From UBA9676 sp036522155 (GTDB lineage Bacteria > Actinomycetota > Actinomycetes > Streptosporangiales > Streptosporangiaceae), in contig DATDGI010000113.1 in assembly GCA_036522155.1 (NCBI GenBank), forward strand, positions 1-40,066: DNA of 40,066 bases. The letters run 5' to 3'. The translations under genes and the position numbers were made by a program. This document shows, piece after piece, positions 23,752 to 31,302 of this stretch (position 1 is its first letter; every line of letters starts with the position of its first letter). Under the pieces are notes generated by a model. It saw only the letters and a list, made by a program, of their open reading frames with translations, searched no databases and had not been told where the DNA came from.

Positions 23752-25395
23752 TTACGGGGTCGATGCGGGAACCGGGCTCAGCGGGCCGGCGAAGGCGGAA
23801 CTGTCCTTGCAGATGTTCTGGTTGCCGCTGATGCCCTGGTAGTTGTTCGACGAGGTCACGCTGGCCACCGTCGGCCCCTTCGGCTTGGCCGTGTTGCTGC
23901 CCGACGGAAGGCCGCTGAACTTCGAGCCCACGATCAGGCTGAGGGTGCTCGCCTGCAGGCCGGCGACCTGCTTCACCTTCGCGCCGGCCACCTCTTTCTT
24001 GAGCGTGTTGACGGCCGGCAGCTGGGACGCCGAGCTGTACTCGATGACCGACTTGGTGAAGCCGAAGCCGTTCGCGTCGCCGGTGCCGATCACGTTGAAC
24101 CCGAGATTGGACAGGCCGTTCGCGGTCGTACCCGCTATCCCGGCCGTGCCGGAGCCGTTGAGCACCTCCAGCTTGACCTGGGCTGGGCTGACCGTGGGCG
24201 CCGGCTTCACCCGGCCTGCCTTCCTGGCCGCCTTGAGGATGTGGTTGTCGTGGGCGATGGCGGAGAACAGCGTGTCGGCCTGCGGCTGCTCCCAGAGCAC
24301 CTTGTTCGGGTCGGGCGGGTAGAGCCCGACCGGGACCGAGATGAACCGGACCGAACTGGGGTTCAGGCCCCGCATGCTGTTGGCGATGCCGAGCATCTGG
24401 GTGAGGGTGAGGTCGGTGGTGACCGCGTGGGCCGCGTCGGCCAGCACCTTGTAGTCACCGAGCAGGTTGGTCTGCTTGAGCTTCTGCATCGCGGCGGCCA
24501 GGAAGATCTGCTGGCGCTGGATCCGCTCCAGGTCGGAGCCGTCGCCGATGTTCTCCCGGAGCCGGACGAAGGCGAGGGCCTGCGCCCCGTACACCTTGTG
24601 CATGCCCGCCTTGAGATACAGGTGGGCCTGGTAGTTGCGGATCGTGAACGGCAGGCAGACGTTGATCCCGTGCACGTCGTTGACGATCGACTTGAAACTG
24701 TCGAAGCCGACCTCGACGAAATGGTCGATGTGCATCTGGGTGGTCTGCTCCAGCGTCTTCCACAGGCAGGGCGCGCCGCCGTAGGAGAAGGTGGCGTTGA
24801 GCGGCTCCAGCTGGCCGGGCGCGGCGGACTGGCCGGTGTGGCCTTGGTTGTCGTTCGCGCAGGAGTAGATGGGCACCATCGAGTCGCGGGGGAAGCTGAT
24901 CACGTACGCGTGCTTATGGTCGGGCGCGATGTGCAAGACCATCGAGGTGTCGGACCGGGACCCCTGGATGACCGACGACGAGCCGAAGCCCTTGGTGCCG
25001 GCCCGCGAGTCGGAGCCGATCAGCAGGATGTTGGTCGACCCGTTGAGCTTGGGCGGGCGGTGGCCGAGCATCTGCGCGGTGATGGTCTCGTGGTTGATGC
25101 CGTCGTAGAGGTTGCGCACGCTGGCGTAGGCCACCAGCGAGACGCCGACCGCCAGCACGGTGGAGATGATCGCGGCGCCGCCGAGGATCGGGTGGGTCCC
25201 CAGGAAGCGGTGATACCCACGCCGCTGGCCGCCGGTTCCCGCCGGGCTGGTGCGGCGGCCAGGGAACTTCAGGAAGCTGCCCCGGCCCCGCGAGCCACCG
25301 CTGCCGCCGGACGAGCGCGCGCCGGGCGGGCCGATCCGCCGTTTCCCGGATCCCGGGAAGTCGCCCATGCCCTCGGGATCGTCGTAGCGGGTCAT
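23752..25395 (-). CDS. LytR-CpsA-Psr (LCP) family wall-polymer ligase with LytR_C domain
   Basis: 547 residues. A basic, Gly/Ser-rich cytoplasmic tail (1-66) precedes one TM helix (about 70-93). The LCP domain follows: STNILLIGSDSRA, RSDTSMVLHIAPDHKHAYVI with the active-site Arg/Asp in FPRDS (169-173), EVGFDSFKSIVNDVHGINV, and ALAFVRLRENIGDGSDLERIQRQQ. A C-terminal LytR_C domain (about 405-500, KLEVLNGSGTAGIAGTTANGL) completes the actinobacterial form. LCP enzymes move glycopolymers such as teichoic acid or arabinogalactan from lipid carriers to peptidoglycan. GAGGAG precedes the ATG. It stands between the polyol-phosphate genes and a GT-C-like protein, fitting attachment of their product. 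Confidence 0.93.
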   Translation of the reverse strand: MTRYDDPEGMGDFPGSGKRRIGPPGARSSGGSGGSRGRGSFLKFPGRRTSPAGTGGQRRGYHRFLGTHPILGGAAIISTVLAVGVSLVAYASVRNLYDGINHETITAQMLGHRPPKLNGSTNILLIGSDSRAGTKGFGSSSVIQGSRSDTSMVLHIAPDHKHAYVISFPRDSMVPIYSCANDNQGHTGQSAAPGQLEPLNATFSYGGAPCLWKTLEQTTQMHIDHFVEVGFDSFKSIVNDVHGINVCLPFTIRNYQAHLYLKAGMHKVYGAQALAFVRLRENIGDGSDLERIQRQQIFLAAAMQKLKQTNLLGDYKVLADAAHAVTTDLTLTQMLGIANSMRGLNPSSVRFISVPVGLYPPDPNKVLWEQPQADTLFSAIAHDNHILKAARKAGRVKPAPTVSPAQVKLEVLNGSGTAGIAGTTANGLSNLGFNVIGTGDANGFGFTKSVIEYSSASQLPAVNTLKKEVAGAKVKQVAGLQASTLSLIVGSKFSGLPSGSNTAKPKGPTVASVTSSNNYQGISGNQNICKDSSAFAGPLSPVPASTP

Positions 25396-25521
25396 CGCTC
25401 CTCAGCCTGGCCGGTGGGGATCACGGGGGTGGCGACATTCTCTACCCGAGAGGTTATGGTACGTCGCGCTATTGCCGGGAATCGGGCACAGCGGTTCCGC
25501 TGACCGCCGTCCCATCCGCTC

Positions 25522-25527
25522 TACAGT
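25522..25527 (+). promoter_or_regulatory. -10 box (TACAGT) of the 827-residue membrane protein gene
   Basis: TACAGT ends 6 nt before the GTG at 25534, in the divergent gap shared with the LCP gene (25396-25533). Confidence 0.5.
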
Positions 25528-25533
25528 GGGAGC

Positions 25534-28017
25534 GTGCGTCTGGGACCTCTCCTGACCGGCAGGCAGATCCTGGGCGGCCGTCAGCAGGCTTCCGGTGAGC
25601 CGCCCGCCGAGGGACAGCGCTCATGGCTGGAGCGGCTCGGGCTGGCGCGGTTCAGCCTGGATCGGCTCGGGCCGGTGTGGCCGCGCGTGCGGCGGCTCGG
25701 CACGCACCGGGGCGCCGATCCTGGCGGCACCGCGTTCGCGCTGATCACGGTGCTGCCGGCGCTGGCCATCGCCGCCTGGCTGCTGGCCGGCCTGCCATTG
25801 CTGCTGGCCGGCCGGTTCCTGCCGGTGCCGATGGTGCTGATCTCGGTCCCGGTGGCGGTCGCGCTGGTAATCCTGACCGGGCGGCACATCCCCGGCCGCT
25901 GGCCGGGGAACGGCCTGGCCGGGCTGGTGGCCACAGACCGGGCCGGGGACAGCGACCGAGGTGAGGGGAGCGGCCAGGCCGAGGGCAGCGGCCAGGCCGA
26001 GGGCAGCGGCCAGGCCGAGGGGAGCGACCTGGCCCAGGGCGGCGATCAGGCCGAGGGTGGCGACCAGGCCGTGGGCCGTGACCGGGCCGGGCGCCGTGCC
26101 CGCGCCGGGGGCAGCGGCTGGCCCGCCTGGCTGGGGCTGGCCGGGACGGTCGCGATCGCCGCCGGTTTCGCCGCCTGGCAGTTCCACGCGAACTCGCCGC
26201 AACTGTTCACCGATCGCAACCCGGGCGCGTATTTCCAGTTCGGTTACTGGATCGCCGAGCACGGTTCGCTGCCCATCCCGGCCATGCTGACCGCGTTCGG
26301 CGGCAGCCACACCGGCCTCAGCTTCGCCAGCTTCGCCTTCATCGGCCAGGGCAGCGCGGTCGTCCCGCAGCTGACCGCCGGGCTGCCGATCACCCTCGCG
26401 GCGGGCCTGTGGGCCCATGGGGTGACCGGCGGGGTAGCGATGAGCCCGCTGCTCGGCGCGTTCGGGGTACTTACCGTGGGCGGCCTGACCGGCCGGTTGG
26501 CCGGGCCGCAGTGGGCACCGGCCGGTGCCCTTCTGCTGGCGCTCACGCTGCCGGAGGCCTACACCAGCCGGTCGGCGTTCAGCGAGGTGCTCGCACAGAT
26601 CCTGCTGTTCGGTGGGCTCTGCCTGGTGGTGGATTCGCTGCTGGCCCGGCGCCCGCAGATCCTGGCGGCCGTCGGCGGCCTCCTGCTGGGCCTGACCGTA
26701 CTGGCCGAGATCGGGTCGCTGCTGTTCCTGCTGCCGGTCATCATGTTCCTGGGGGTACTGCTGGCGGGCCGCAGGCCGCAGGGGCTGCCCTTGGAAGGCG
26801 GGCTGCTGATCGGGGCCGGATATGGGCTGGCGGGCGGTTATCTGCTGGCCGGACCGATGATGGCAGCCCTGACCCCGCAACTGGGCCGGACCGCGCTGGC
26901 CGCGGCCGCCTTCCTGGTGGTGACCGCGGCCGGGGCCCTGGTGGCGCTGGCTGGCCCGGCCCGGCGGGGTGCCGCCCGGGTGCTCGCGGCCCGGCCGCTG
27001 CGCTGGCTGCCGGATGCGGCCGCGGCGGTGGTCGTGCTGGCCGCCGCCGGGTTCTTGATCCGCCCGTATGTGCAGACTGTCACTGGTCCCGCCAACCCCT
27101 ACGTCGCGGCCCTGCAGCAGATCGCGCAGCTGCCGGTCAATCCGCGCCGCCTGTACGCCGAGGACAGCTTCTACTGGGTGATCTGGTATCTGGGCGCGCC
27201 CGCGCTGCTGCTCGGGGTGGCCGGGCTGGCCATGCTCACCCGGCGGTGCGTGCGGGCCCTGATCACCTGGCGCGACCCCACCCAGGTGGCACGCGTCTGG
27301 GCGCTGCCGCTGCTGATCATCGGCTGGGGCGCGGTCACCGTGCTGTGGCGCCCCGGCACCACCCCCGACCAGCCGTGGGCTAGCCGGCAGCTGGTACCGG
27401 TGCTGATCCCCGGGCTGATCGTGGCCGCGATCTGGGTGTGCTCCTGGCTGGCCGCCCGGGCCAGGGAACGGGGCGCGGGCGCGGTGGCGGTGACGGCCGC
27501 GGTCGCCTGCTTCGTCGCCGCCCTGGCTGTGCCCCCGATCGCGACCTTGTTCGGGATCGGGGCCAGGCCCGCTAGCTCGCCTGCGCTGCGGCCGGCCCGG
27601 GGTGGGCTGGCGTTGATGCGGACCGGCACCGGTGAGATGGCCGCCATCCAGCAGCTGTGCGCGGCGCTTCCGCAGAACTCGTCGGTGCTGCTGCTCGATC
27701 AGGTCTCGGCCCGCGAGTTCTCCCAGGTCATCCGGGGCATGTGCGGCGCGCCAGTGGCGGTTATGGCCGGTGTCCCGCCCAGCCAGGTGGACGCGGTGGT
27801 GAGCGAGATCACGCTGGGCGGCCACCGGGCGGTACTGCTCGCCGCCACGCCGTCAGAGCTCTCCCCGTACCGGCCGGCGCCGCGCCAGGTGCTGGATCTG
27901 GCCACGGTCCAGGACGCGCATGTCCTGACCCAGCCGCCGGCGTCGGGCTGGCCGGTTCGTTATGTGCTGTGGATGTCGGGCCCGGGAGCGACGCCGCAGC
28001 TGCCCGGCCGGGCCTGA
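25534..28017 (+). CDS. Large polytopic GT-C-fold (ArnT/PMT-like) membrane protein
   Basis: 827 residues with about a dozen TM helices. After an N-terminal cytoplasmic tail and two helices (about 70-115), a charged hexapeptide-repeat loop (about 138-190) intervenes. After the next helix an outside loop reads QLFTDRNPGAYFQFGYWIAE, then HGSLPIP, which is like the first loop of GT39/ArnT-type transferases where an Asp is catalytic (D of FTDRNPG). The C-terminal 180 residues form a soluble outside domain (QQLCAALPQNSSVLLLDQVS...VSEITLGGHRAVLLAATPSEL). GT-C enzymes use polyprenyl-phosphate sugars at the outer membrane face. It is divergent from the LCP ligase. The glycosyltransferase role is inferred from topology and one motif. 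Confidence 0.72.
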   Translation: MRLGPLLTGRQILGGRQQASGEPPAEGQRSWLERLGLARFSLDRLGPVWPRVRRLGTHRGADPGGTAFALITVLPALAIAAWLLAGLPLLLAGRFLPVPMVLISVPVAVALVILTGRHIPGRWPGNGLAGLVATDRAGDSDRGEGSGQAEGSGQAEGSGQAEGSDLAQGGDQAEGGDQAVGRDRAGRRARAGGSGWPAWLGLAGTVAIAAGFAAWQFHANSPQLFTDRNPGAYFQFGYWIAEHGSLPIPAMLTAFGGSHTGLSFASFAFIGQGSAVVPQLTAGLPITLAAGLWAHGVTGGVAMSPLLGAFGVLTVGGLTGRLAGPQWAPAGALLLALTLPEAYTSRSAFSEVLAQILLFGGLCLVVDSLLARRPQILAAVGGLLLGLTVLAEIGSLLFLLPVIMFLGVLLAGRRPQGLPLEGGLLIGAGYGLAGGYLLAGPMMAALTPQLGRTALAAAAFLVVTAAGALVALAGPARRGAARVLAARPLRWLPDAAAAVVVLAAAGFLIRPYVQTVTGPANPYVAALQQIAQLPVNPRRLYAEDSFYWVIWYLGAPALLLGVAGLAMLTRRCVRALITWRDPTQVARVWALPLLIIGWGAVTVLWRPGTTPDQPWASRQLVPVLIPGLIVAAIWVCSWLAARARERGAGAVAVTAAVACFVAALAVPPIATLFGIGARPASSPALRPARGGLALMRTGTGEMAAIQQLCAALPQNSSVLLLDQVSAREFSQVIRGMCGAPVAVMAGVPPSQVDAVVSEITLGGHRAVLLAATPSELSPYRPAPRQVLDLATVQDAHVLTQPPASGWPVRYVLWMSGPGATPQLPGRA
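25945..26088 (+). repeat. 18-bp coding tandem repeat (hexapeptide E-G-S-G-Q-A)
   Basis: About seven 18-bp units from 25963 to 26088, with a degenerate one before. Units 2 and 3 are identical (GAGGGCAGCGGCCAGGCC), and unit 1 differs by one base. Later copies drift to EGSDLA, QGGDQA, EGGDQA and VGRDRA. The gradient from perfect to diverged copies indicates recent duplication at the 5' side. Confidence 0.85.
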
Positions 28018-28026
28018 TACCCGGGG

Positions 28027-28050
28027 CCCGGCTGACGGTGCCGGGATTTG
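28027..28050 (+). terminator. Terminator after the 827-residue protein gene
   Basis: CCCGGC (28027-28032) and GCCGGG (28040-28045) form a stem with a 7-nt loop, followed by ATTTG. It lies 10 bp after the stop codon. Confidence 0.55.
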
Positions 28051-28076
28051 CCTGCCGATCGGCGACCCCCTAAAGT
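28048..28076 (+). promoter_or_regulatory. Promoter of the initiator tRNA gene (TTGCCT-17-TAAAGT)
   Basis: -35 TTGCCT (28048-28053) and -10 TAAAGT (28071-28076) are spaced by 17 bp. The mature tRNA begins 14 nt after the -10, leaving a short 5' leader for RNase P. Confidence 0.7.
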
Positions 28077-28089
28077 GAAGGGACACCGA

Positions 28090-28166
28090 CGCGGGGTGGA
28101 GCAGTTCGGTAGCTCGCTGGGCTCATAACCCAGAGGTCGCGGGTTCAAATCCCGCCCCCGCTACCA
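28090..28166 (+). tRNA. Initiator tRNA-fMet (anticodon CAU)
   Basis: A 77-nt cloverleaf with encoded CCA. The acceptor arm CGCGGGG (28090-28096) pairs with CCCCGCT (28156-28162) except at the first position, C1 against U72; a non-paired 1-72 position marks initiators. The anticodon loop CTCATAA (28122-28128) has CAU. Three G-C pairs (GGG/CCC) next to the loop and A11-U24 in the D stem are further initiator marks. The T arm is GCGGG-TTCAAAT-CCCGC. Confidence 0.97.
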
Positions 28167-28179
28167 GAAGTTGAAGGTC

Positions 28180-28215
28180 AGAGGCCTGATCGCCAGCACG
28201 GCGGCCGGGCCTCTT
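28180..28215 (+). terminator. Terminator hairpin after tRNA-fMet
   Basis: AGAGGCC (28180-28186) pairs with GGCCTCT (28208-28214), with an inner GCC/GGC stem, then TTGATCGTTT. It starts 14 nt after the tRNA CCA end. Confidence 0.6.
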
Positions 28216-28472
28216 GATCGTTTGCTGGCGGATCGCTGGCGTGTGTGAGCCCTGCTGGCTGGGCGTTCCCGGAGCGATCAGCATCAGTCCGGCCATCGCC
28301 TGCTGCACGTCATAAACAGGGCGCCACCACCGACACGCCGTAGCTCGGCATGGGGTGGGTGACTGGTGGGCACCCGGAATATCTGTAGTCTGATCTGCAG
28401 AAAGGATGGGGCTGCCTGGACAAGAGCACCGAGACCATTCACCAGGCCGGCCAGTATCCGCGGGGGAAATAT
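28216..28472. other. Gene-free stretch between the tRNA terminator and the protease gene
   Basis: No convincing ORF on either strand. GC is visibly lower near the right end. The direct repeat ATCTGTAG/ATCTGCAG with TAGTCT between (about 28379-28402) may be promoter or operator sequence for the protease gene. I saw no copy of the tRNA 3' end that would mark an attachment site. Confidence 0.4.
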
Positions 28473-29243
28473 ATGGGAGGCAGGAGGGTAAGGCTTGCCG
28501 CTTTTGTTCTAGTTGTGCTCGCCGTGATAATACTGCTGGCGATTCACGCCCAGCCTCGCAAGAAGGCGAGCACTCCCGCGGCGAGCCCATACAAAGGCAC
28601 CGGCGCGGTAGGCGCGCTGCTCGCCCGGAACCACAATGTGATTTTCCCCATTCCCTTCTGCACAGCTACCGTGGTGAACAGCCCGGCCGGGAACCTGATC
28701 CTCACGGCAGCGCACTGCCTGGGCAGGATCCCGCCCAGCAAGATGATCTTCGTTCCTGGCTACCGCGGTAACAGCCACCACCGCTACCCGTACGGGATTT
28801 GGCGGGTGACCGGGCAGAACTTCCCTCCGCACTGGTTCCCGAACGGCAACGCCAGCATTGACTTCGCCTTCCTCACTGTCAGCGGTGATGTACAGGCAAG
28901 GACAGGCGGTGAGACCCTCGGCACCAGTTCGCCGGCACCTTCATCGGTACAGCTGATCGGCTACACATGGAAGGGTGGCTATCCTCTCGCCTGTACCAGA
29001 CGCCCCGCCACGATCACCGTGGCCGGCCAGCAGCAGATGAAATTCACCTGTGCCGGATATGTCGGCGCTGCCAGCGGCGGTCCCTTCCTGGTCAACGTCA
29101 GCGCCAAGACCGGCAATGGCACGGTCATCGGGGTGATCGGCGGCTACCAGGACGGCGGGTACCTCCCTTCGATCTCGTACTCCAGCCCGTTCGGCGCGGC
29201 AATAAAGGCCCTGTACAACAGGGTCACCAGGAATGGGCGATAG
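28473..29243 (+). CDS. Secreted or membrane-anchored trypsin-like serine protease
   Basis: 256 residues. A hydrophobic segment at about 7-24 (LAAFVLVVLAVIILLAI) is a signal anchor or uncleaved signal. The chymotrypsin-fold triad is visible: His in LILTAAHCLG (about residue 79), Asp in SIDFAFLTVSGD (about 131) and Ser in GAASGGPFLV (about 204). The oxyanion segment reads A-A-S-G-G-P instead of the common G-D-S-G-G-P. Length and layout fit small bacterial trypsin-like peptidases, whose targets are unknown. The start at 28473 has GGGGGAAA shortly upstream. GC content is lower than in the genes to the left, which suggests acquisition from elsewhere. It is convergent with the toxin gene. Confidence 0.82.
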   Translation: MGGRRVRLAAFVLVVLAVIILLAIHAQPRKKASTPAASPYKGTGAVGALLARNHNVIFPIPFCTATVVNSPAGNLILTAAHCLGRIPPSKMIFVPGYRGNSHHRYPYGIWRVTGQNFPPHWFPNGNASIDFAFLTVSGDVQARTGGETLGTSSPAPSSVQLIGYTWKGGYPLACTRRPATITVAGQQQMKFTCAGYVGAASGGPFLVNVSAKTGNGTVIGVIGGYQDGGYLPSISYSSPFGAAIKALYNRVTRNGR

Positions 29244-29319
29244 ATCCAGTTCTGCCGGTTCCACGCGTGCGTCGTCAGCTCGGATTATCCAGAACGCGGA
29301 CGGCTAGATCGAGCAGTGA

Positions 29320-29685
29320 TTACCGGCGGGAGAGAAAGATCACTTCACCGGGCCGGATCTGGCCCGGCTGGTCGAGAAGGGCGATGAGGGCGCTGATGAT
29401 CGCTGCGGTGAAGGCGCGGTCTTGGGGGAAGGTCTTTGCCGAGACGAGGATTAGCCCGGCGTGGATTTGGCTGGCGGCGCGATAGCGGGCGTCCAGGGGC
29501 ATGAAGTCCTTGATGTTGGCGGTGACTAGGGCGCGGCTAGTCGCGGTCGCATGGGCCAGAATCTGCTCGTCGGCAAGCCCGACGAGGGCCGGGTCAGCTA
29601 CGACCGCAAGGACGTCATGATCTTTTGCGCGCAGTTGCTCGGCGATGATGCCCGAGAACATCCCGTCCAGCAGTAACTGGCTCAC
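29320..29685 (-). CDS. PIN-like toxin (DUF5615 type)
   Basis: 121 residues. The start LLLDGMFSGIIAEQLRAKDHDVLAVVADPALVGLADEQIL is characteristic of PIN-like proteins of the DUF5615/Mut7-C type, with an acidic residue after the first strand (LLLD) and further acids in ADPALVGLADE. TANIKDFMPL gives the third acidic site. These are small RNase-like domains found as the toxin of type II toxin-antitoxin pairs. The gene follows the ribbon-helix-helix protein by 3 bp on the same strand, so they are co-transcribed. Toxicity is inferred from family and context. It could instead be a housekeeping RNA-processing domain. Confidence 0.78.
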   Translation of the reverse strand: MSQLLLDGMFSGIIAEQLRAKDHDVLAVVADPALVGLADEQILAHATATSRALVTANIKDFMPLDARYRAASQIHAGLILVSAKTFPQDRAFTAAIISALIALLDQPGQIRPGEVIFLSRR

Positions 29686-29688
29686 TTC

Positions 29689-30135
29689 TTACCCGGCAAG
29701 CAGCTGGCGCTCGCGGCGCCAGGCGTCTTCGGCTGCGTTATCGGCGGCCTCAGCCGCGGCGATCTCGGCATCAATCTCATCTGGGTAGGAGGCCCAGTAG
29801 CGGATGGCGACACGGGTCAGTCGCACTGGGATGCCAGTGTTCTCAGCTACCAAGGTGAGCAGTTCATCCTCGGTCAGGCCAGGCTCTTGCGCGCGAGCAG
29901 ACTTGACTGCCCGCACGACTTCCCACACGTCGGGGCCACCGGCCAGCCCCGCCCGCCGCCCGGTGGGCCCTGGGCGGAACACGATTCCCGGATGCTCGCT
30001 CATGCGGAGAGCCTCGTCCACAAGCCGGTTCGCAGCGGACGACAGGGACATGCCAGGGTTGGCGGCAACGAAAGACGACAGCCGTTCTGCCACCGCGGTA
30101 TCGAACCTTACCGGCGTCGCAGCACGCTTACTCAT
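29689..30135 (-). CDS. Ribbon-helix-helix-type antitoxin
   Basis: 148 residues from the ATG at 30135; a longer frame from 30162 reads through the operator and is unlikely. Residues 1-45 look like a ribbon-helix-helix DNA-binding domain (TPVRFDTAVAERLSSFVAAN and SLSSAANRLVDEAL). The middle (HPGIVFRPGPTGRRAGLAGGPDVWEVVRAV) and the helical C-terminus (LTEDELLTLVAENTGIPVRLTRVAIRYW) resemble DUF433-type antitoxins that often precede DUF5615 toxins. An exact palindrome touches the start codon, as expected for autoregulation. The 3-bp gap to the toxin gene supports coupled expression. The antitoxin role is inferred. Confidence 0.75.
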   Translation of the reverse strand: MSKRAATPVRFDTAVAERLSSFVAANPGMSLSSAANRLVDEALRMSEHPGIVFRPGPTGRRAGLAGGPDVWEVVRAVKSARAQEPGLTEDELLTLVAENTGIPVRLTRVAIRYWASYPDEIDAEIAAAEAADNAAEDAWRRERQLLAG

Positions 30136-30150
30136 GACTACATCGTAGTC
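30136..30150. promoter_or_regulatory. Operator/promoter of the toxin-antitoxin operon
   Basis: GACTAC (30136-30141) and GTAGTC (30145-30150) are perfect arms around a 3-nt spacer, directly before the antitoxin ATG. On the minus strand TACGAT (30147-30142) lies inside it and ends 6 nt before the ATG, so the operator covers the -10 of a leaderless promoter. Confidence 0.65.
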
Positions 30151-30177
30151 GATCCATGCCACCTCGCAGGCAGGGAC

Positions 30178-30687
30178 TCAGGAGATGCCGGAGCTGAAAC
30201 TGAACCGGGTTGGGGAGCCGGTGAAGTCGCGGGAGTCCAGGGCGAAGACCCACTCCGGCAGCAGGGCGAAGACGCTGTTGGACGCCGGGTCCACCATGTC
30301 CAAGCCGTAACTGGTTCCGTACTTCGCATTCTCGGCCGCCAGCATGCCGGCCAGGGCGTCGTGGTCGGTAACCCGCTCGGCCTGCCCGTGCACCACCACG
30401 GGCTCGATCGGATTGCTGGTGGATAGCGTGCAACGGGGCTCAGCGGTCAGGTTTCGCGTCTTCCGTGAACCGTTGGAGCTGCTGAACCAGAGCCGGTCCC
30501 CCAGCCATACCGCCCAGACCGGCATCAGGTGCGGGACCCCCGCCGGAGTCACCGTCGCCAGCCAGAACTCGCGCGAGGCGGCCAGCCGTTCCTCCGCCCA
30601 CGACCACGGCAGCAGCCCGGATCCCTCATCGGCTGGCAGCATCCCGTAGCCGGGCATATACGGCCTGGCAGCGACCGGTTCGCTCAC
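30178..30687 (-). CDS. Pyridoxamine 5'-phosphate oxidase-family flavin/F420-binding protein
   Basis: 169 residues from the GTG at 30687. The split-barrel family pattern is clear: WAEERLAASREFWLATVTPA, then GVPHLMPVWAVWLGDRLWFSSSNGSRKTRNLTAEPRCTLST, followed by PVVVHGQAERVTDHDALAGMLAAENAKYG. Members bind FMN or F420 and range from oxidases to proteins of unknown role; which cofactor is used cannot be told. Open frame continues to 30741, but the stretch before MSEPVAARPY is Pro-rich, and TAACGT lies 7 nt before the chosen GTG. It is divergent from the MOSC gene. Confidence 0.8.
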   Translation of the reverse strand: MSEPVAARPYMPGYGMLPADEGSGLLPWSWAEERLAASREFWLATVTPAGVPHLMPVWAVWLGDRLWFSSSNGSRKTRNLTAEPRCTLSTSNPIEPVVVHGQAERVTDHDALAGMLAAENAKYGTSYGLDMVDPASNSVFALLPEWVFALDSRDFTGSPTRFSFSSGIS

Positions 30688-30694
30688 CTCCCCG

Positions 30695-30700
30695 ACGTTA
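30695..30700 (-). promoter_or_regulatory. -10 box (TAACGT) of the split-barrel protein gene
   Basis: On the minus strand TAACGT ends 7 nt before the GTG at 30687. The intervening CGGGGAG is too close to serve as a normal Shine-Dalgarno, which favours leaderless transcription. Confidence 0.4.
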
Positions 30701-30732
30701 GCAACCGGAGGGGGTGGCGACATGATGAAGGT

Positions 30733-31287
30733 GTGGAGCACCTGAGCACCGCCGAACTTGAAGCGGGCCTGGACGTCGTCCGTGGCTCACCGCCGGACCA
30801 CGGAACGGTCGAGCTGATCGTCCGCCGCCCGGCCGTCGATGAGCGGGAAGTCCTGCCGGAAGCAGAACTCGACGTGGTGGTCGGCCTGGTGGGCGACAAC
30901 TGGCCGGCCCGGGGGAGCACCAGCACCCCCGACAGGTCGCCGCAGCCAGATGCCCAGCTGACGGTGATGAACTCGCGGGCGGCCCTGCTCGTCGCCCAGG
31001 TCCCGGAACGGCGCAAGCTGGCCGGTGATCAGCTCTACGTCGATCTCAACCTCAGCCCGGCCAACCTGCCGCCGGGCACCCGGCTGGCGGTGGGCTCGGC
31101 CGTCATCGAGGTCTCCGGCCGGCCACACCTCGGCTGCGTCAAGTTCGCGGCCCGGTTCGGCAAGGATGCGTGGCGGTTCGTCAACTCCCGGACCGGCCGC
31201 GAACTGCGGCTGCGCGGCCTGAACGCCCGCATCCTGGTCTCCGGGACCGTCCGGCTCGGGGACACGGTCCGCAAGCTGACCGACTGA
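30733..31287 (+). CDS. MOSC-domain protein
   Basis: 184 residues from the GTG at 30733 (GTG GAG CAC CTG). The MOSC beta-barrel is recognisable by LTVMNSRAALLVAQVPERRKL, QLYVDLNLSPANLPPGTRL, and the C-terminal GRPHLGCVKFAARFGKDAWRFVNS with its conserved Cys. It closes with LRGLNARILVSGTVRLGDTVR. MOSC domains act in molybdenum-cofactor sulfuration or use the cofactor to reduce N-hydroxylated compounds; small stand-alone members are often of unknown substrate. CATGAT ends 6 nt before the GTG and could be its -10. The stop lies 15 bp from the end of the convergent acetyltransferase gene. Confidence 0.85.
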   Translation: MEHLSTAELEAGLDVVRGSPPDHGTVELIVRRPAVDEREVLPEAELDVVVGLVGDNWPARGSTSTPDRSPQPDAQLTVMNSRAALLVAQVPERRKLAGDQLYVDLNLSPANLPPGTRLAVGSAVIEVSGRPHLGCVKFAARFGKDAWRFVNSRTGRELRLRGLNARILVSGTVRLGDTVRKLTD

Positions 31288-31302
31288 GCAGGCCGCGAGC
31301 CC

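Noticed and set aside
24241..25503. 420-codon plus-strand frame over the LCP gene
   Set aside because: Antisense to LCP motifs; the Val/Asp/Gly/Arg-rich sequence is typical of a shadow.
28090..28166. C1-U72 in the tRNA as a mutation
   Set aside because: A non-paired 1-72 position is an initiator feature, and I recall the same ending in other actinobacterial initiator tRNAs.
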